Of a stretch of 64,000 bases of DNA, positions 42,623 through 50,834 are shown in pieces. The position numbers and the translations under genes are program-made. This stretch comes from CAZTTG01 sp964615935 (GTDB lineage Bacteria > Planctomycetota > UBA1135 > GCA-002686595): contig CAZTTG010000005.1 in the NCBI GenBank assembly GCA_964615935.1, positions 45,922 to 109,921 on the forward strand, written 5' to 3'. The number at the start of each line of letters is the position of its first letter. The first letter of the stretch is position 1. Under the pieces are notes generated by a model, which ran no database searches, had not been told where the DNA came from, and saw only the letters and a program-made list of their open reading frames with translations.

Positions 42623-44769
42623 AGCTCAGGCAGCGAGTCGGTGACTTCCGGGTTCGGGAGCTGCTCCAGGAGGGCTACCTCCGCGAGTCCGGGGAGTGGC
42701 GCGTCTACCGGGTGACCAAGAGCAAGATGACCACCCTGGAGGCGGCCGCCGCCCTGGCCCGGGAGCTGGGGGTGCCCACCGCCGAGGTCGGCCTGGCCGG
42801 GCTCAAGGACCGCCAGGGCATCGCGGTGCAGCACATGAGCGTGCGCCACGGCCGGGACTGCCGGCTGCGGGATCCCCGGCTGCGGATCGAGCCGGTGGGC
42901 TTCGCGGACGAGCCCCTGACCAGCGCCCGGAGCGAGGGCAACGGCTTCGAGCTGTGCGTCCGCCGGCTGGACGGCAAGCAGATCACCGCCCTGCGCACCT
43001 GCCTGGTGCGGGTGCGGAGGAATGGCCTGATCAACTACTTCGACGAGCAGCGCTTCGGCAACCTGCGCCACAACCAAGGCTGGATCGCCAAGCGGCTCAT
43101 CCTCGGCGAGCACGAGGAGGCCCTGTGGACCCTCCTGGCGGGTCGCTCTCCCCACGACGGCGCCCGCGCCCGCGCCGAGAAGGGCGAGCTGCGGGCGGCC
43201 TGGGGCAACTGGGTGGCCTGCCGGGAGGTCGCCCTGCGCTTCGGCCAGCACCACTCGATCTTCGAGCACCTCGCCCGGCGGCCGGGCGACTTCGGCGGGG
43301 CCTTCCGCCACGTGGCCTCGCGCATCCGGCTGATCCACCTGTACGCCTTCCAGTCGCACCTCTGGAACCGGGCGGTGGCCGCCCACGCGCGCGAGGCCAC
43401 CCCCATCGAGGAGCGGGCGGTCGTCGCCGGCTGGGAGGGACCCATGGTGTTCTCCAACGGGCCCGTGCCCGCCGGCGCCGGGCTGGGGGATACCTTCCGG
43501 CTCCCGGGGCCGCGCCTGGAGGACGTCTCCGATCCCCTCCAGCGCCGGCTCCTGGAGGAGGCCCTGGCCGCCGAGGACCTGAAGCCGTCCCAGCTCTCCA
43601 TCGAAGGCGTGCCGGGATTCCAGCTCAAGGGGGAGGACCGCCCGCTGCGGGTGGTCCCGTCCCACCTGCGCGTGCGACCGGCCGAGTTCGACCGGGAGAA
43701 TCCCGGCTCCCGGATGGTCCGGATCCGCTTCGAGCTGCCCCGCGGATCCTACGCCACCCTGGTCGTGCGGCGGCTCTTCGCCACCGCGGTGGGGGAGACC
43801 CGGGAGAGGCGCAAGGAGCGCCCGCAGAGGGTGGGCCGCCCCGTCCGCGATTCCGGCCCTGGAGGTCAGGACGCGGGGCACCGCTGGAAGGGGGAGTCGC
43901 GGTCCGACTCCCGCGAGCGGGCCGGCGATCGGGGGCGGGAGCGCTCGGGGAGCGGGCAGGGGGGCGAGCGCGGCCGGCGTGGCCCTGCCGGAGGAGGCGG
44001 AGGCGGCCGGGGCGGCGATCGCCCGGGAGGCGCCCGCGGAAGCTGGGGCGACCGCAGCGGAGGCGCCCGAGGAGACCGTGACGACCGCCGGGGAGGCGCC
44101 CGCGGGAGCTGGGGCGACCGCGGTGGAAGCCCCCGCGGAGACCGAGACGACCGCCGGGGAGGCTACCGCGGGGATCGGGACGACCGGCGTGTAGGCGCCC
44201 GCGGAGGCTGGGGCGATCGCGGTGGAAGCCCCCGCGGAGACCGGGACGACCGCCGGGGAGGCTTCCGCGAGAACCGGGACGACCGGCGTGGAGGCGCCCG
44301 CGGAAGCTGGGGCGACCGCAGTGGAGGCACCCGGGGGGACCGGGGCGACCGCAGCGGAGGCTCCCGTGGGAGCTGGGGCGACCGCAGTGGAGGCGCCCGG
44401 GGGGACCGGGACGACCGCCGGGGAGGCGCCCGCGGTGACCGGGACGACCGCCGGGGAGGCGCCCGGGGGGATCGGGACGACCGGCGTGGAGGCGCCCGCG
44501 GGAGCTGGGGCGACCGCAGTGGAGGCGCCCGAGGAGACCGGGTCGACCGCCGGGGAGGCGCCCGCGGTGACCGGGACGACCGGCGTGGGGGCGCCCGCGG
44601 GGACCGGGGTGACCGCCAGGGCGGAAGCCGTGGGGGGCGGAGGGACTACCGGGGGAGCACCCGCGGGGAGCGGGGCGACCGCCGTGGGGGAGGACGGAGC
44701 TCCGGCGGGGGCGACCGCCGGCCGCAGGGGGGCGATCGGTCCCCCGCGCGGGACGGGAAGCGCCGCTAG
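42619..44769 (+). CDS. TruD-family tRNA pseudouridine synthase with about 310-residue RGG-like repeat tail
   Basis: 716 residues, ATG overlapping the RluA-type stop. The core (about 1-395) matches TruD: KLRQRVGDFRVRELL, AGLKDRQGIAVQHMSV with catalytic Asp64, LINYFDEQRFGNLRHN, and AFQSHLWNRAVA (the TruD insertion region). TruD makes pseudouridine 13 in tRNA-Glu. After LFATAVGETRERRKERPQ the protein changes to a low-complexity tail of Arg, Gly, Asp and Ser: an 11-residue unit such as GGARGDRDDRR or GGARGSWGDRS repeated about 20 times (bases 44026-44685), then QGGSRGGRRDYRGSTRGERG and a basic end. TruD proteins normally end near residue 350-400, so the tail is extra. RGG repeats in eukaryotes bind RNA and form condensates. 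Confidence 0.9.
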   Translation: MKLRQRVGDFRVRELLQEGYLRESGEWRVYRVTKSKMTTLEAAAALARELGVPTAEVGLAGLKDRQGIAVQHMSVRHGRDCRLRDPRLRIEPVGFADEPLTSARSEGNGFELCVRRLDGKQITALRTCLVRVRRNGLINYFDEQRFGNLRHNQGWIAKRLILGEHEEALWTLLAGRSPHDGARARAEKGELRAAWGNWVACREVALRFGQHHSIFEHLARRPGDFGGAFRHVASRIRLIHLYAFQSHLWNRAVAAHAREATPIEERAVVAGWEGPMVFSNGPVPAGAGLGDTFRLPGPRLEDVSDPLQRRLLEEALAAEDLKPSQLSIEGVPGFQLKGEDRPLRVVPSHLRVRPAEFDRENPGSRMVRIRFELPRGSYATLVVRRLFATAVGETRERRKERPQRVGRPVRDSGPGGQDAGHRWKGESRSDSRERAGDRGRERSGSGQGGERGRRGPAGGGGGGRGGDRPGGARGSWGDRSGGARGDRDDRRGGARGSWGDRGGSPRGDRDDRRGGYRGDRDDRRVGARGGWGDRGGSPRGDRDDRRGGFRENRDDRRGGARGSWGDRSGGTRGDRGDRSGGSRGSWGDRSGGARGDRDDRRGGARGDRDDRRGGARGDRDDRRGGARGSWGDRSGGARGDRVDRRGGARGDRDDRRGGARGDRGDRQGGSRGGRRDYRGSTRGERGDRRGGGRSSGGGDRRPQGGDRSPARDGKRR
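44026..44685 (+). repeat. 33-bp in-frame tandem repeat encoding RGG-like tail
   Basis: About 20 copies of a 33-base unit (11 codons: GGARGDRDDRR and GGARGSWGDRS types, alternating irregularly). Frame is kept throughout; copies differ mostly by single bases, with SW and DRDD types exchanged, suggesting repeated unequal exchange. Confidence 0.9.
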
Positions 44770-44898
44770 AGGCCTCCCCGGGCCGCTGACCGGAGGTGGG
44801 GGGGCCGGCCCGGGCTCCCCCGCGGTTATGATGCCACGACCCCTGGTGCCGCCCCCGGGCCCCGGAGGAGCCCCCTCGAGCCCAACGGAAGGCAGTGG

Positions 44899-45783
44899 AT
44901 GTCTGAGGACCTGATCGTCGGAGTCATCGGTGGCTCCGGTCTGTACGAGATCGACGGCCTGGAGGAGGTCCGGGAGACCGGGGTCTCGACCCCCTTCGGG
45001 GACCCCAGCGACGCCTTCGTCACCGGCCGGCTGGGGGACGTCCCCATGGTCTTCCTCCCGCGGCACGGCCGGGGCCACCGCCTCACGCCCAGCGAGATCA
45101 ACTACCGCGCCAACGTCTGGGGCCTCAAGAAGCTGGGGGTCAACCGCATCCTGTCGGTGTCGGCGGTCGGCTCCATGCGCGAGGACGTCGCGCCCGGCGA
45201 TTTCGTCATGGTCGATCAGTTCATCGATCGAACTCGCCACCGTCCGGACACTTTCTTCGGAGACGGTGTGGTGGCCCACGTCATGTTCGCCGACCCCATA
45301 TGCGAATCGGTACGTCAGGCCCTCCTGGCGGCCGCCCGTCAGGTGGGGGTGTGCGTCCACGACGGTGGCACCTACACCAACATGGAGGGCCCCCAGTTCT
45401 CCACCCGGGCCGAGTCCCGGCTGTACCGCAGCTGGGGCATCGACGTGATCGGCATGACCAACCTGCAGGAGGCCAAGCTCGCTCGCGAGGCGGAGATCTG
45501 CTACGCGACCATCGCCATGGCCACCGACTACGACTGCTGGCACGACGGGCACGAGGACGTGACGGTGGAGGGAATCCTCGAGATCATGGGCCGCAACGTC
45601 GACCACGCCCGTCAGGTGATCCTGGCCACGGTCCCGCTCCTGGAGCGAGAGCGCACCTGCGGCTGCAAGGACTCCCTGAAGCACGCCATCATGACCGCCC
45701 CCGAGCGGATCCCACCCGCGGCCCGCGATCGACTGGGACTGCTGATCGACAAGTACATCTCGTGTGAGCGACAGGGAGGATGA
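44899..45783 (+). CDS. mtnP: S-methyl-5'-thioadenosine phosphorylase
   Basis: 294 residues, preceded by GGAAGG and a TATGAT box at 44827-44832. Signatures of the PNP/MTAP family: GVIGGSGLYEI, LPRHGRGHRLTPSEINYRANVWGLKKLGV, SVSAVGSMREDVAPGDFV, GGTYTNMEGPQFSTRAESRLYRSWG, DVIGMTNLQEAKLAREAEICYA and TDYDCW. It cleaves 5'-methylthioadenosine (or a purine nucleoside) with phosphate to adenine and a ribose-1-phosphate; the residue pattern fits methylthioadenosine. It is a cytoplasmic purine and methionine salvage enzyme. It starts a plus-strand operon; the next gene overlaps its stop by 4 bases. Confidence 0.93.
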   Translation: MSEDLIVGVIGGSGLYEIDGLEEVRETGVSTPFGDPSDAFVTGRLGDVPMVFLPRHGRGHRLTPSEINYRANVWGLKKLGVNRILSVSAVGSMREDVAPGDFVMVDQFIDRTRHRPDTFFGDGVVAHVMFADPICESVRQALLAAARQVGVCVHDGGTYTNMEGPQFSTRAESRLYRSWGIDVIGMTNLQEAKLAREAEICYATIAMATDYDCWHDGHEDVTVEGILEIMGRNVDHARQVILATVPLLERERTCGCKDSLKHAIMTAPERIPPAARDRLGLLIDKYISCERQGG

Positions 45784-47522
45784 GGATGCTGCATCGAAGG
45801 GAGCTGGGGAGGTGGCCCGGGAGGATCCTCGCCCTCCTCCTGGGGGCCGCCTGCGTGGCGTCGAACGACGGGCCCGATCCCGAGGAGCTTCTGGAGGCCA
45901 TACGTCAGGAGGGCGATCCCTCGGCCGTGCCGACGGACCACCAGGGTCCGCCGGTGGAGGCCGGCGAGGTGGGTCCCGCTCGCTTCCTCCCGGCCCTCTA
46001 CGGGGCCTTCGACGCGGACCGGCCCATGGAGACCCTGGGCGTCCTCGATCGCTACTACCGCTCGGCCGGCGACGACGGGTACGAGGCCTGCGTCAACCAC
46101 CTGAAGGAGTCCCTCGAGGAGATCGGCTTCGGCTCGGATCCGCGGCTGGAGCTCGATGTCGTCAAGGGCCAGGTCACCACCCGCTCGTGGATCACCGGGG
46201 AGGACGCGCCCGCCCCCGCCTGGACGCCCTGGAGCGCCAGCCTGACGCTGGAGTCCGGCGGCCAGGAGCGCATCCTGCACCACTTCTCGCGGCAGGGAGA
46301 CCCCGATCGGCTCATGCTGCCGACCTACGCGCCCCCGGCCATGGTGTCGGGCGAGGTGGTGCTGGACTACGGAGACATCCGGCCCGGCTCGGTGGTGGTG
46401 ATCGAGGCCAAGATCGACAAGCGGCACATCCAGCGCGTGCGCTCCCAGGGCGGCGTGGCCCTGATCTCCTCCTACATCGAGCCCTTCAACTACGATCCCA
46501 CGGGGGAGGACCGGCATCTCGACGCGATCAAGTGGCGCACGATGCTCCACCCCGCGCCCCTGCCGATCATGAAGATCTCGCCCCGCTCCTACGAGATCAT
46601 CCGCGAGGCGGTCGAGGCGGATCCGCAGGCGCGCCTGGCGCTGCAGGCGGAGGTGATCTACACCTACCGGCGGCTGCGCACCCTGGTGGCGACCATCGTC
46701 GGCGACGAGAGCCCCGACGAGGCCGTGGTCATCGTCTCCCACCTGGACTACCCCGGCGCCGGCGACAACGGCTCGGGCGTGTCGGGGATGCTCGAGGGGG
46801 CCCGGGTCCTGGTGGAGCTGCTTCGTGGCGGCCAGCTGGAGTGGCCGGCCCGCTCGATCTCCATCGTCTGGGGGGCCGAGATGCACCAGGCCGACGCCTG
46901 GCTGGGCTACAGCCGGCGCCGGGCGGTGGCCGGCATCTCGGCCGAGATGATCGGCGAGTCGCCCGAGCGCACCGGCGCGGTGGCGCGTCTCGAGCGCATG
47001 CCCGATCCCGGGGCCCTGTACGCCCTGCCGCCGGACGAGCACACCGAGTGGGGGGCCGGGGACGTCGAGGACCCCCTCCAGCCCAACGGCCTGTCGGTGG
47101 TGGCGCGCTGCGCCCTGGTGGACGTCGCCGCCCACGATCCGCCCTGGAAGACGGCCGAGAACCCCTGGGAGGGAGGCGCCGACCACGACCGCTTCAACGC
47201 CAGGGGCGTGCCCGGGGTGCTCTTCTGGCACTTCACCTCCTTCGCCTACCACACCAGCCTCGATCGCATCGAGATGGTCTGCTCGCAGGAGCTGAAGCGG
47301 ACCAGCACCGCGGTCCTCACCACCGCCCTGGCCCTGGCCGATCCCCTGCCCACCGACCTGGACCGCTACCTGAGGACGTTGAACCGGGAGCGGGTGATCC
47401 GGATCGAGGCGGCCCTGGAGGCCGAGGAGGAGGAGCTGGCGGAGCAGTGGCGCGAGTGGACCACCGGCGCCCGCCTGTGGCTGCACCAGGAGATCCTCCG
47501 ACTTCCGCCCTCCGACCGCTGA
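45780..47522 (+). CDS. M28-family (aminopeptidase-type) lipoprotein or exported peptidase
   Basis: 580 residues; the start overlaps the mtnP stop (ATGA). The N-terminus has a signal-type run ending LLLGAACVAS, possibly a lipobox (LGAAC). The catalytic domain has the two-zinc residues of M28: VIVSHLDYPGAGDNGSGVSGMLE (first His and Asp), IVWGAEMHQAD (Glu), a histidine in GGADHDRF and the terminal FAYHTSLDRIE that supplies another His ligand. In addition a PA-like region is likely in the first half (about 170-260, PPAMVSGEVVLDYGDI). It removes amino acids or dipeptides from peptides in the periplasm or on the surface. Its specificity is not known. It lies in one operon with the asparaginase-type gene. 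Confidence 0.82.
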   Translation: MRMLHRRELGRWPGRILALLLGAACVASNDGPDPEELLEAIRQEGDPSAVPTDHQGPPVEAGEVGPARFLPALYGAFDADRPMETLGVLDRYYRSAGDDGYEACVNHLKESLEEIGFGSDPRLELDVVKGQVTTRSWITGEDAPAPAWTPWSASLTLESGGQERILHHFSRQGDPDRLMLPTYAPPAMVSGEVVLDYGDIRPGSVVVIEAKIDKRHIQRVRSQGGVALISSYIEPFNYDPTGEDRHLDAIKWRTMLHPAPLPIMKISPRSYEIIREAVEADPQARLALQAEVIYTYRRLRTLVATIVGDESPDEAVVIVSHLDYPGAGDNGSGVSGMLEGARVLVELLRGGQLEWPARSISIVWGAEMHQADAWLGYSRRRAVAGISAEMIGESPERTGAVARLERMPDPGALYALPPDEHTEWGAGDVEDPLQPNGLSVVARCALVDVAAHDPPWKTAENPWEGGADHDRFNARGVPGVLFWHFTSFAYHTSLDRIEMVCSQELKRTSTAVLTTALALADPLPTDLDRYLRTLNRERVIRIEAALEAEEEELAEQWREWTTGARLWLHQEILRLPPSDR

Positions 47523-47532
47523 AGGTCCACGC

Positions 47533-48663
47533 ATGACCACCGATCCCCGAATCGATCGGCGCGCCCTCCTCGGAGCCGGCGCCGCCGCCGCCCTCGCCTG
47601 CACCTCGGTCGGCAATGCCTCCACGGAGCCGGCGGGGGAGTCGCCGCCCGCGCCCCGGGATGGCCTTCCGCTCATGGTGGGCAGCGCCAACGCCCTGGCC
47701 GGGATGAAGCTCCAGTGGCAGGCCTTGAAGGACGGCGCCGATCCCCTGGACGCGGCCATCGAGGTGGTCAAGGTCGCCGAGGCCGACCCCCGCGACAGCA
47801 GCGTGGGCCTGGGCGGGCTGCCGGACGAGGACGGCCGGGTCACCCTGGACGCCGCCTGCATGCACGGCCCCACGCACAACGCCGGCGCGGTGGGCTGCAT
47901 CCAGAACATCCTCCACCCCTGCGAGGTGGCCCGCCTGGTGATGGAGCGCACCGACCACGTCTACCTGATGGGCGAGGGCGCCTACCGCTTCGCGCGCCAG
48001 CACGGCCACCCCCACGTCGAGCTGCTCACGCCCAAGGCGCGGGAGCAGTGGCTGAGGTGGACGGAGAGCATGAGCGAGCGCGACGATCGCCTGCCGCCGC
48101 CGCCCGAGCGCGATCGCCGGAGCGGGGCCCTGACGGAGGAGCCCGGCGAGCGGGTGGCGAGCTCCCGCCGCGCCTTCCTCGAGCGGCGCCAGACCGGCAC
48201 GATCCACTGCTCGGCCCTCTCCACCCTGGGCGAGCTGGCATGCACCACCACCACCTCCGGGCTCTCGTGGAAGATCCCCGGCCGGGTGGGGGACTCGCCC
48301 ATCATCGGCGCGGGCCTCTACTGCGATCAGGAGGCGGGGAGCGCGGGCTCGACCGGGCGCGGGGAGGCGGCCATCCTCTCCAACGGCAGCTTCGCGATCG
48401 TGGAGTTGCTGAGGCAGGGAGCCAGCCCGCTCGAGGCCGGGCTGGAGGCTCTGCGACGGGTCGTGAGGCAGTGCGAGAGACAGGCGAGCTGGCAGCCGGC
48501 GCTGATGGGGGATGACGGCAAGCCCGCCTTCAACATCAACTTCTACGTCCTCGCCAGGAACGGGGAGTACGCCGGCGTGCGCCTGTCGGGGGGCGGCACC
48601 TTCGCGGTGGCGGGTCCCGAGGAGGGCCCGCGGCACGAGCGGGTGGTGGCGTTGCTGGACTGA
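47533..48663 (+). CDS. glycosylasparaginase/isoaspartyl peptidase-type Ntn hydrolase
   Basis: 376 residues. A Tat-type N-terminus (RIDRRALLGAGAAAALAC) suggests folded export; the Cys might be lipidated. The autocleavage and nucleophile position is Thr223 in TGTIHC, followed by SGLSWKIPGRVGDSPIIGAGLYCDQEAGSAGSTGRGE, the substrate-binding block of this family. HGPTHNAGAVGCIQNI is the alpha-chain signature. The enzyme is made as one chain and splits before Thr223. It hydrolyses N-acetylglucosaminyl-asparagine or isoaspartyl bonds, consistent with breakdown of glycoprotein-derived material outside the cytoplasm together with the M28 peptidase just upstream (10 bases). Confidence 0.88.
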   Translation: MTTDPRIDRRALLGAGAAAALACTSVGNASTEPAGESPPAPRDGLPLMVGSANALAGMKLQWQALKDGADPLDAAIEVVKVAEADPRDSSVGLGGLPDEDGRVTLDAACMHGPTHNAGAVGCIQNILHPCEVARLVMERTDHVYLMGEGAYRFARQHGHPHVELLTPKAREQWLRWTESMSERDDRLPPPPERDRRSGALTEEPGERVASSRRAFLERRQTGTIHCSALSTLGELACTTTTSGLSWKIPGRVGDSPIIGAGLYCDQEAGSAGSTGRGEAAILSNGSFAIVELLRQGASPLEAGLEALRRVVRQCERQASWQPALMGDDGKPAFNINFYVLARNGEYAGVRLSGGGTFAVAGPEEGPRHERVVALLD

Positions 48664-48680
48664 CGGTCTCGCGGCGCGCC

Positions 48681-49544
48681 TCAGTGCCGCATGCAGCCCT
48701 CGAACTCCGCCCGGCTCAGCCCCCCGTCCCCGTCCTCGTCGAGTGTGGCCAGGACGGCTCCCAACCGCACCTGGATCTGCTGGGGCTGCAGGAGCCGCTC
48801 GAGCTCGGCCAGGGTGATCTGCCCATCGCGGTCGAGGTCCAGCCTCGGGTAGTGCCCCACCGGACCGGGGATGCGCGGAGCCGAGGCGGCTGCGTGGACC
48901 CCCTCCTCGGGCTCGGCCAAGCCCCCGAAGAGCTCCATCACCGTCGAGGCCTCCGGCAGGTCCTCCACCTCCAGCTCGGATCCCCCGAGGTGGGCGGCCG
49001 AGAGGAGCCGGCTGACCAGCAGGGCCTCCTCCCCCTCGATCCGTCCGCTACCGTCGGTGTCGACCCTCTCGAGCACCACCTCCGCCGGCCACTCCTCGTA
49101 GCCGTACTCGCTCAGCAGGGTCTCCAGCTCGGCCAGCTCCAGGGTGCCGCTGGCGTTGGCGTCGTAGGCCGTGCGGAGCTGCTCGGAGCTCCGCCGGGGC
49201 ACCATCACCGGTGTGGTCACCGGGTTCGGAGGGCGGAAGCCGCCCACCCGCTCCAGCGCCTCCGCATACCGGGCCGCGAACTCCTTCGCGTTCACCCGTC
49301 CGTCCGAGTCGAGGTCGTAACCCGCGAAGGCCGCCCGGTCGAGGCTCAGGCTGACGCGCGCCTCCCGAAAGGAGATCCAGCCGTTGCGATCGTGGTCGCA
49401 GGTCTCGAAGTAGCGCTCCTCGGGGGGGCGCGAATCCTCCTCAGGCGCCTCGGGCGGGGCCGCGGGCTCCACCGGCGGGTCCTGAGGACCGGCCCGGTCG
49501 GAGAGGGCCAGGAGGGCGAGCAGGCAGGTGAGGGTTCTCTTCAT
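48681..49544 (-). CDS. exported protein with six EF-hand motifs
   Basis: 287 residues; short signal peptide (LTCLLALLALS), then a Pro/Glu-rich stretch. Six calcium-loop sequences: DHDRNGWISFRE (about 50-61), DLDSDGRVNAKE (about 75-86), DANASGTLELAE (about 128), DTDGSGRIEGEE (about 162), DLDRDGQITLAE (about 237) and DEDGDGGLSRAE (about 269). Five are canonical; the DANASG loop is less typical. They are arranged as pairs, as in calmodulin-like proteins, but with a long linker between copies 4 and 5. Such exported EF-hand proteins are frequent in planctomycetes. It probably binds calcium in the periplasm. Partner unknown. Confidence 0.85.
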   Translation of the reverse strand: MKRTLTCLLALLALSDRAGPQDPPVEPAAPPEAPEEDSRPPEERYFETCDHDRNGWISFREARVSLSLDRAAFAGYDLDSDGRVNAKEFAARYAEALERVGGFRPPNPVTTPVMVPRRSSEQLRTAYDANASGTLELAELETLLSEYGYEEWPAEVVLERVDTDGSGRIEGEEALLVSRLLSAAHLGGSELEVEDLPEASTVMELFGGLAEPEEGVHAAASAPRIPGPVGHYPRLDLDRDGQITLAELERLLQPQQIQVRLGAVLATLDEDGDGGLSRAEFEGCMRH

Positions 49545-49686
49545 GGCCAGCGGGGAGGATCGGACATCCGGTGCCCCTCCCGCAAGCCTATTGGTCGACG
49601 GAAGGGCGCTGGCGGCCCAAGCCGCGGCCTCCGGTCCGTTCCGAGGCGGGGAAAGGGACGCCCGGGTCCCGGTGGGAATGGGGGCA

Positions 49687-50823
49687 TCAGCCCCCGGCCA
49701 GCTCGAGCACCGCCTCGGCCACCCGATCGACGTCGACCTCCCGCAGGAAGGGGTGCACCGGCAGGCACAGGATCTCCCGGGCCAGGGCCTCGGCCGCCGG
49801 GAAGTCCCCGGGACCGTATCCCCAGCTCCGGGCGGCCTCCTGCAGGTGGACCGGGGTGGGGTAGTGGACCGCGGCGCCGATGCCGCGCTCGGAGAGCCCC
49901 CGGTGCACAGCCTCGCGGCCCTCCCCCCCCCGGATGCGCACGGCGTACTGGTGGCGGGCGTGCAGGACGCCGGGGGCGGTCCGCAGGGGCAGGACGGTCG
50001 AGCTCTGCCGGAAGTGGGCGTCGTAGCGGGCGGCCACCCCCCGCCGGGCGTCGTTCCAGCACGAGAGGTGCGGCAGCTTGACGTTCAGGACCGCCGCCTG
50101 CAGGGAGTGCAGTCGGGAGTTCGTGCCCAGGAGGGAGTGCACGTACTTGCCGGTGCTGCCGTGGTCGCGCAGCTCGCGCAGGCGCGCGGCGAGCCGGGCG
50201 TCGCGGGTGAGGATCAGGCCGCCCTCCCCGGCCGCGCCCAGGTTCTTGGTGGGGTAGAAGGAGAAGGCGCAGGCGTCCCCCAGCGCCCCGGGCGCCGCGT
50301 CGTCGCGCTGCGCGCCGTGGGCCTGGGCCCCGTCCTCCAGGAGGGCCAGTCCGCGCTCGTCGGCCAGCGCCCGGAAGGCGGCCATGTCGCAGGGCTGACC
50401 GTAGAGGTGCACCGGCAGGAGGCAGCGCGTGCTGCCGTCGATCGCCTCGCGGGCCCGCTCCGGGTCGAGCAGGGCCGTCTCGGGATCGACGTCGGCGAGC
50501 TGGGGGGTGGCGCCGATCCAGGGGATCGATCCGGCCGAGGAGAAGAAGGTGAAGGGCGTGGTGACCACTCCGTCACCGGGTCCGATCCCCAGGGCCACCA
50601 GCGAGAGGATCAGGGCATCGGTACCCGAGGCCACCCCGACCCCGTGCTCGACCCCGTGCAGCTCGGCGAAGCCGCGCTCGAAGGCCTCCACCTCGGGTCC
50701 CAGCACGTAGCGCCCGCTCTCGAGCACCCGCTGAACGGCCTCGCCCAGCGCCGGGCCCAGGGCCTCGCGCTCGGCCGCCAGATCGATGGGGGCGATTGCG
50801 CCCTGCGTCGTCGAACCGCTCAT
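49687..50823 (-). CDS. DegT/DnrJ/EryC1/StrS-family aminotransferase
   Basis: 378 residues. Family marks: IDLAAEREALGPALGEAVQRVLESGRYVLGPEVEAFE, GVASGTDALILSLVALGIGPGDGVVTTPFTFFSSAGSI, LLPVHLYGQPCDMAAFRALADERGLALLEDGAQAHGA and AFSFYPTKNLGAAGEGG, in which the Lys of TKN is the PLP anchor. The C-terminus has AVHYPTPVHLQEA and CLPVHPFL. These enzymes transaminate nucleotide-linked oxo-sugars for surface glycans. The gene starts 11 bases after the stop of the alanine symporter gene and is on the same strand; the link is likely only positional. Confidence 0.9.
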   Translation of the reverse strand: MSGSTTQGAIAPIDLAAEREALGPALGEAVQRVLESGRYVLGPEVEAFERGFAELHGVEHGVGVASGTDALILSLVALGIGPGDGVVTTPFTFFSSAGSIPWIGATPQLADVDPETALLDPERAREAIDGSTRCLLPVHLYGQPCDMAAFRALADERGLALLEDGAQAHGAQRDDAAPGALGDACAFSFYPTKNLGAAGEGGLILTRDARLAARLRELRDHGSTGKYVHSLLGTNSRLHSLQAAVLNVKLPHLSCWNDARRGVAARYDAHFRQSSTVLPLRTAPGVLHARHQYAVRIRGGEGREAVHRGLSERGIGAAVHYPTPVHLQEAARSWGYGPGDFPAAEALAREILCLPVHPFLREVDVDRVAEAVLELAGG

Positions 50824-50834
50824 GGAGCTTTCCC

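Noticed and set aside
43979..44914. Long alternative-frame readings with EAPAG/TTAGEAP repeats through the TruD tail
   Set aside because: They are out-of-frame readings of the 33-bp repeat. The frame that continues the TruD core is the real one.
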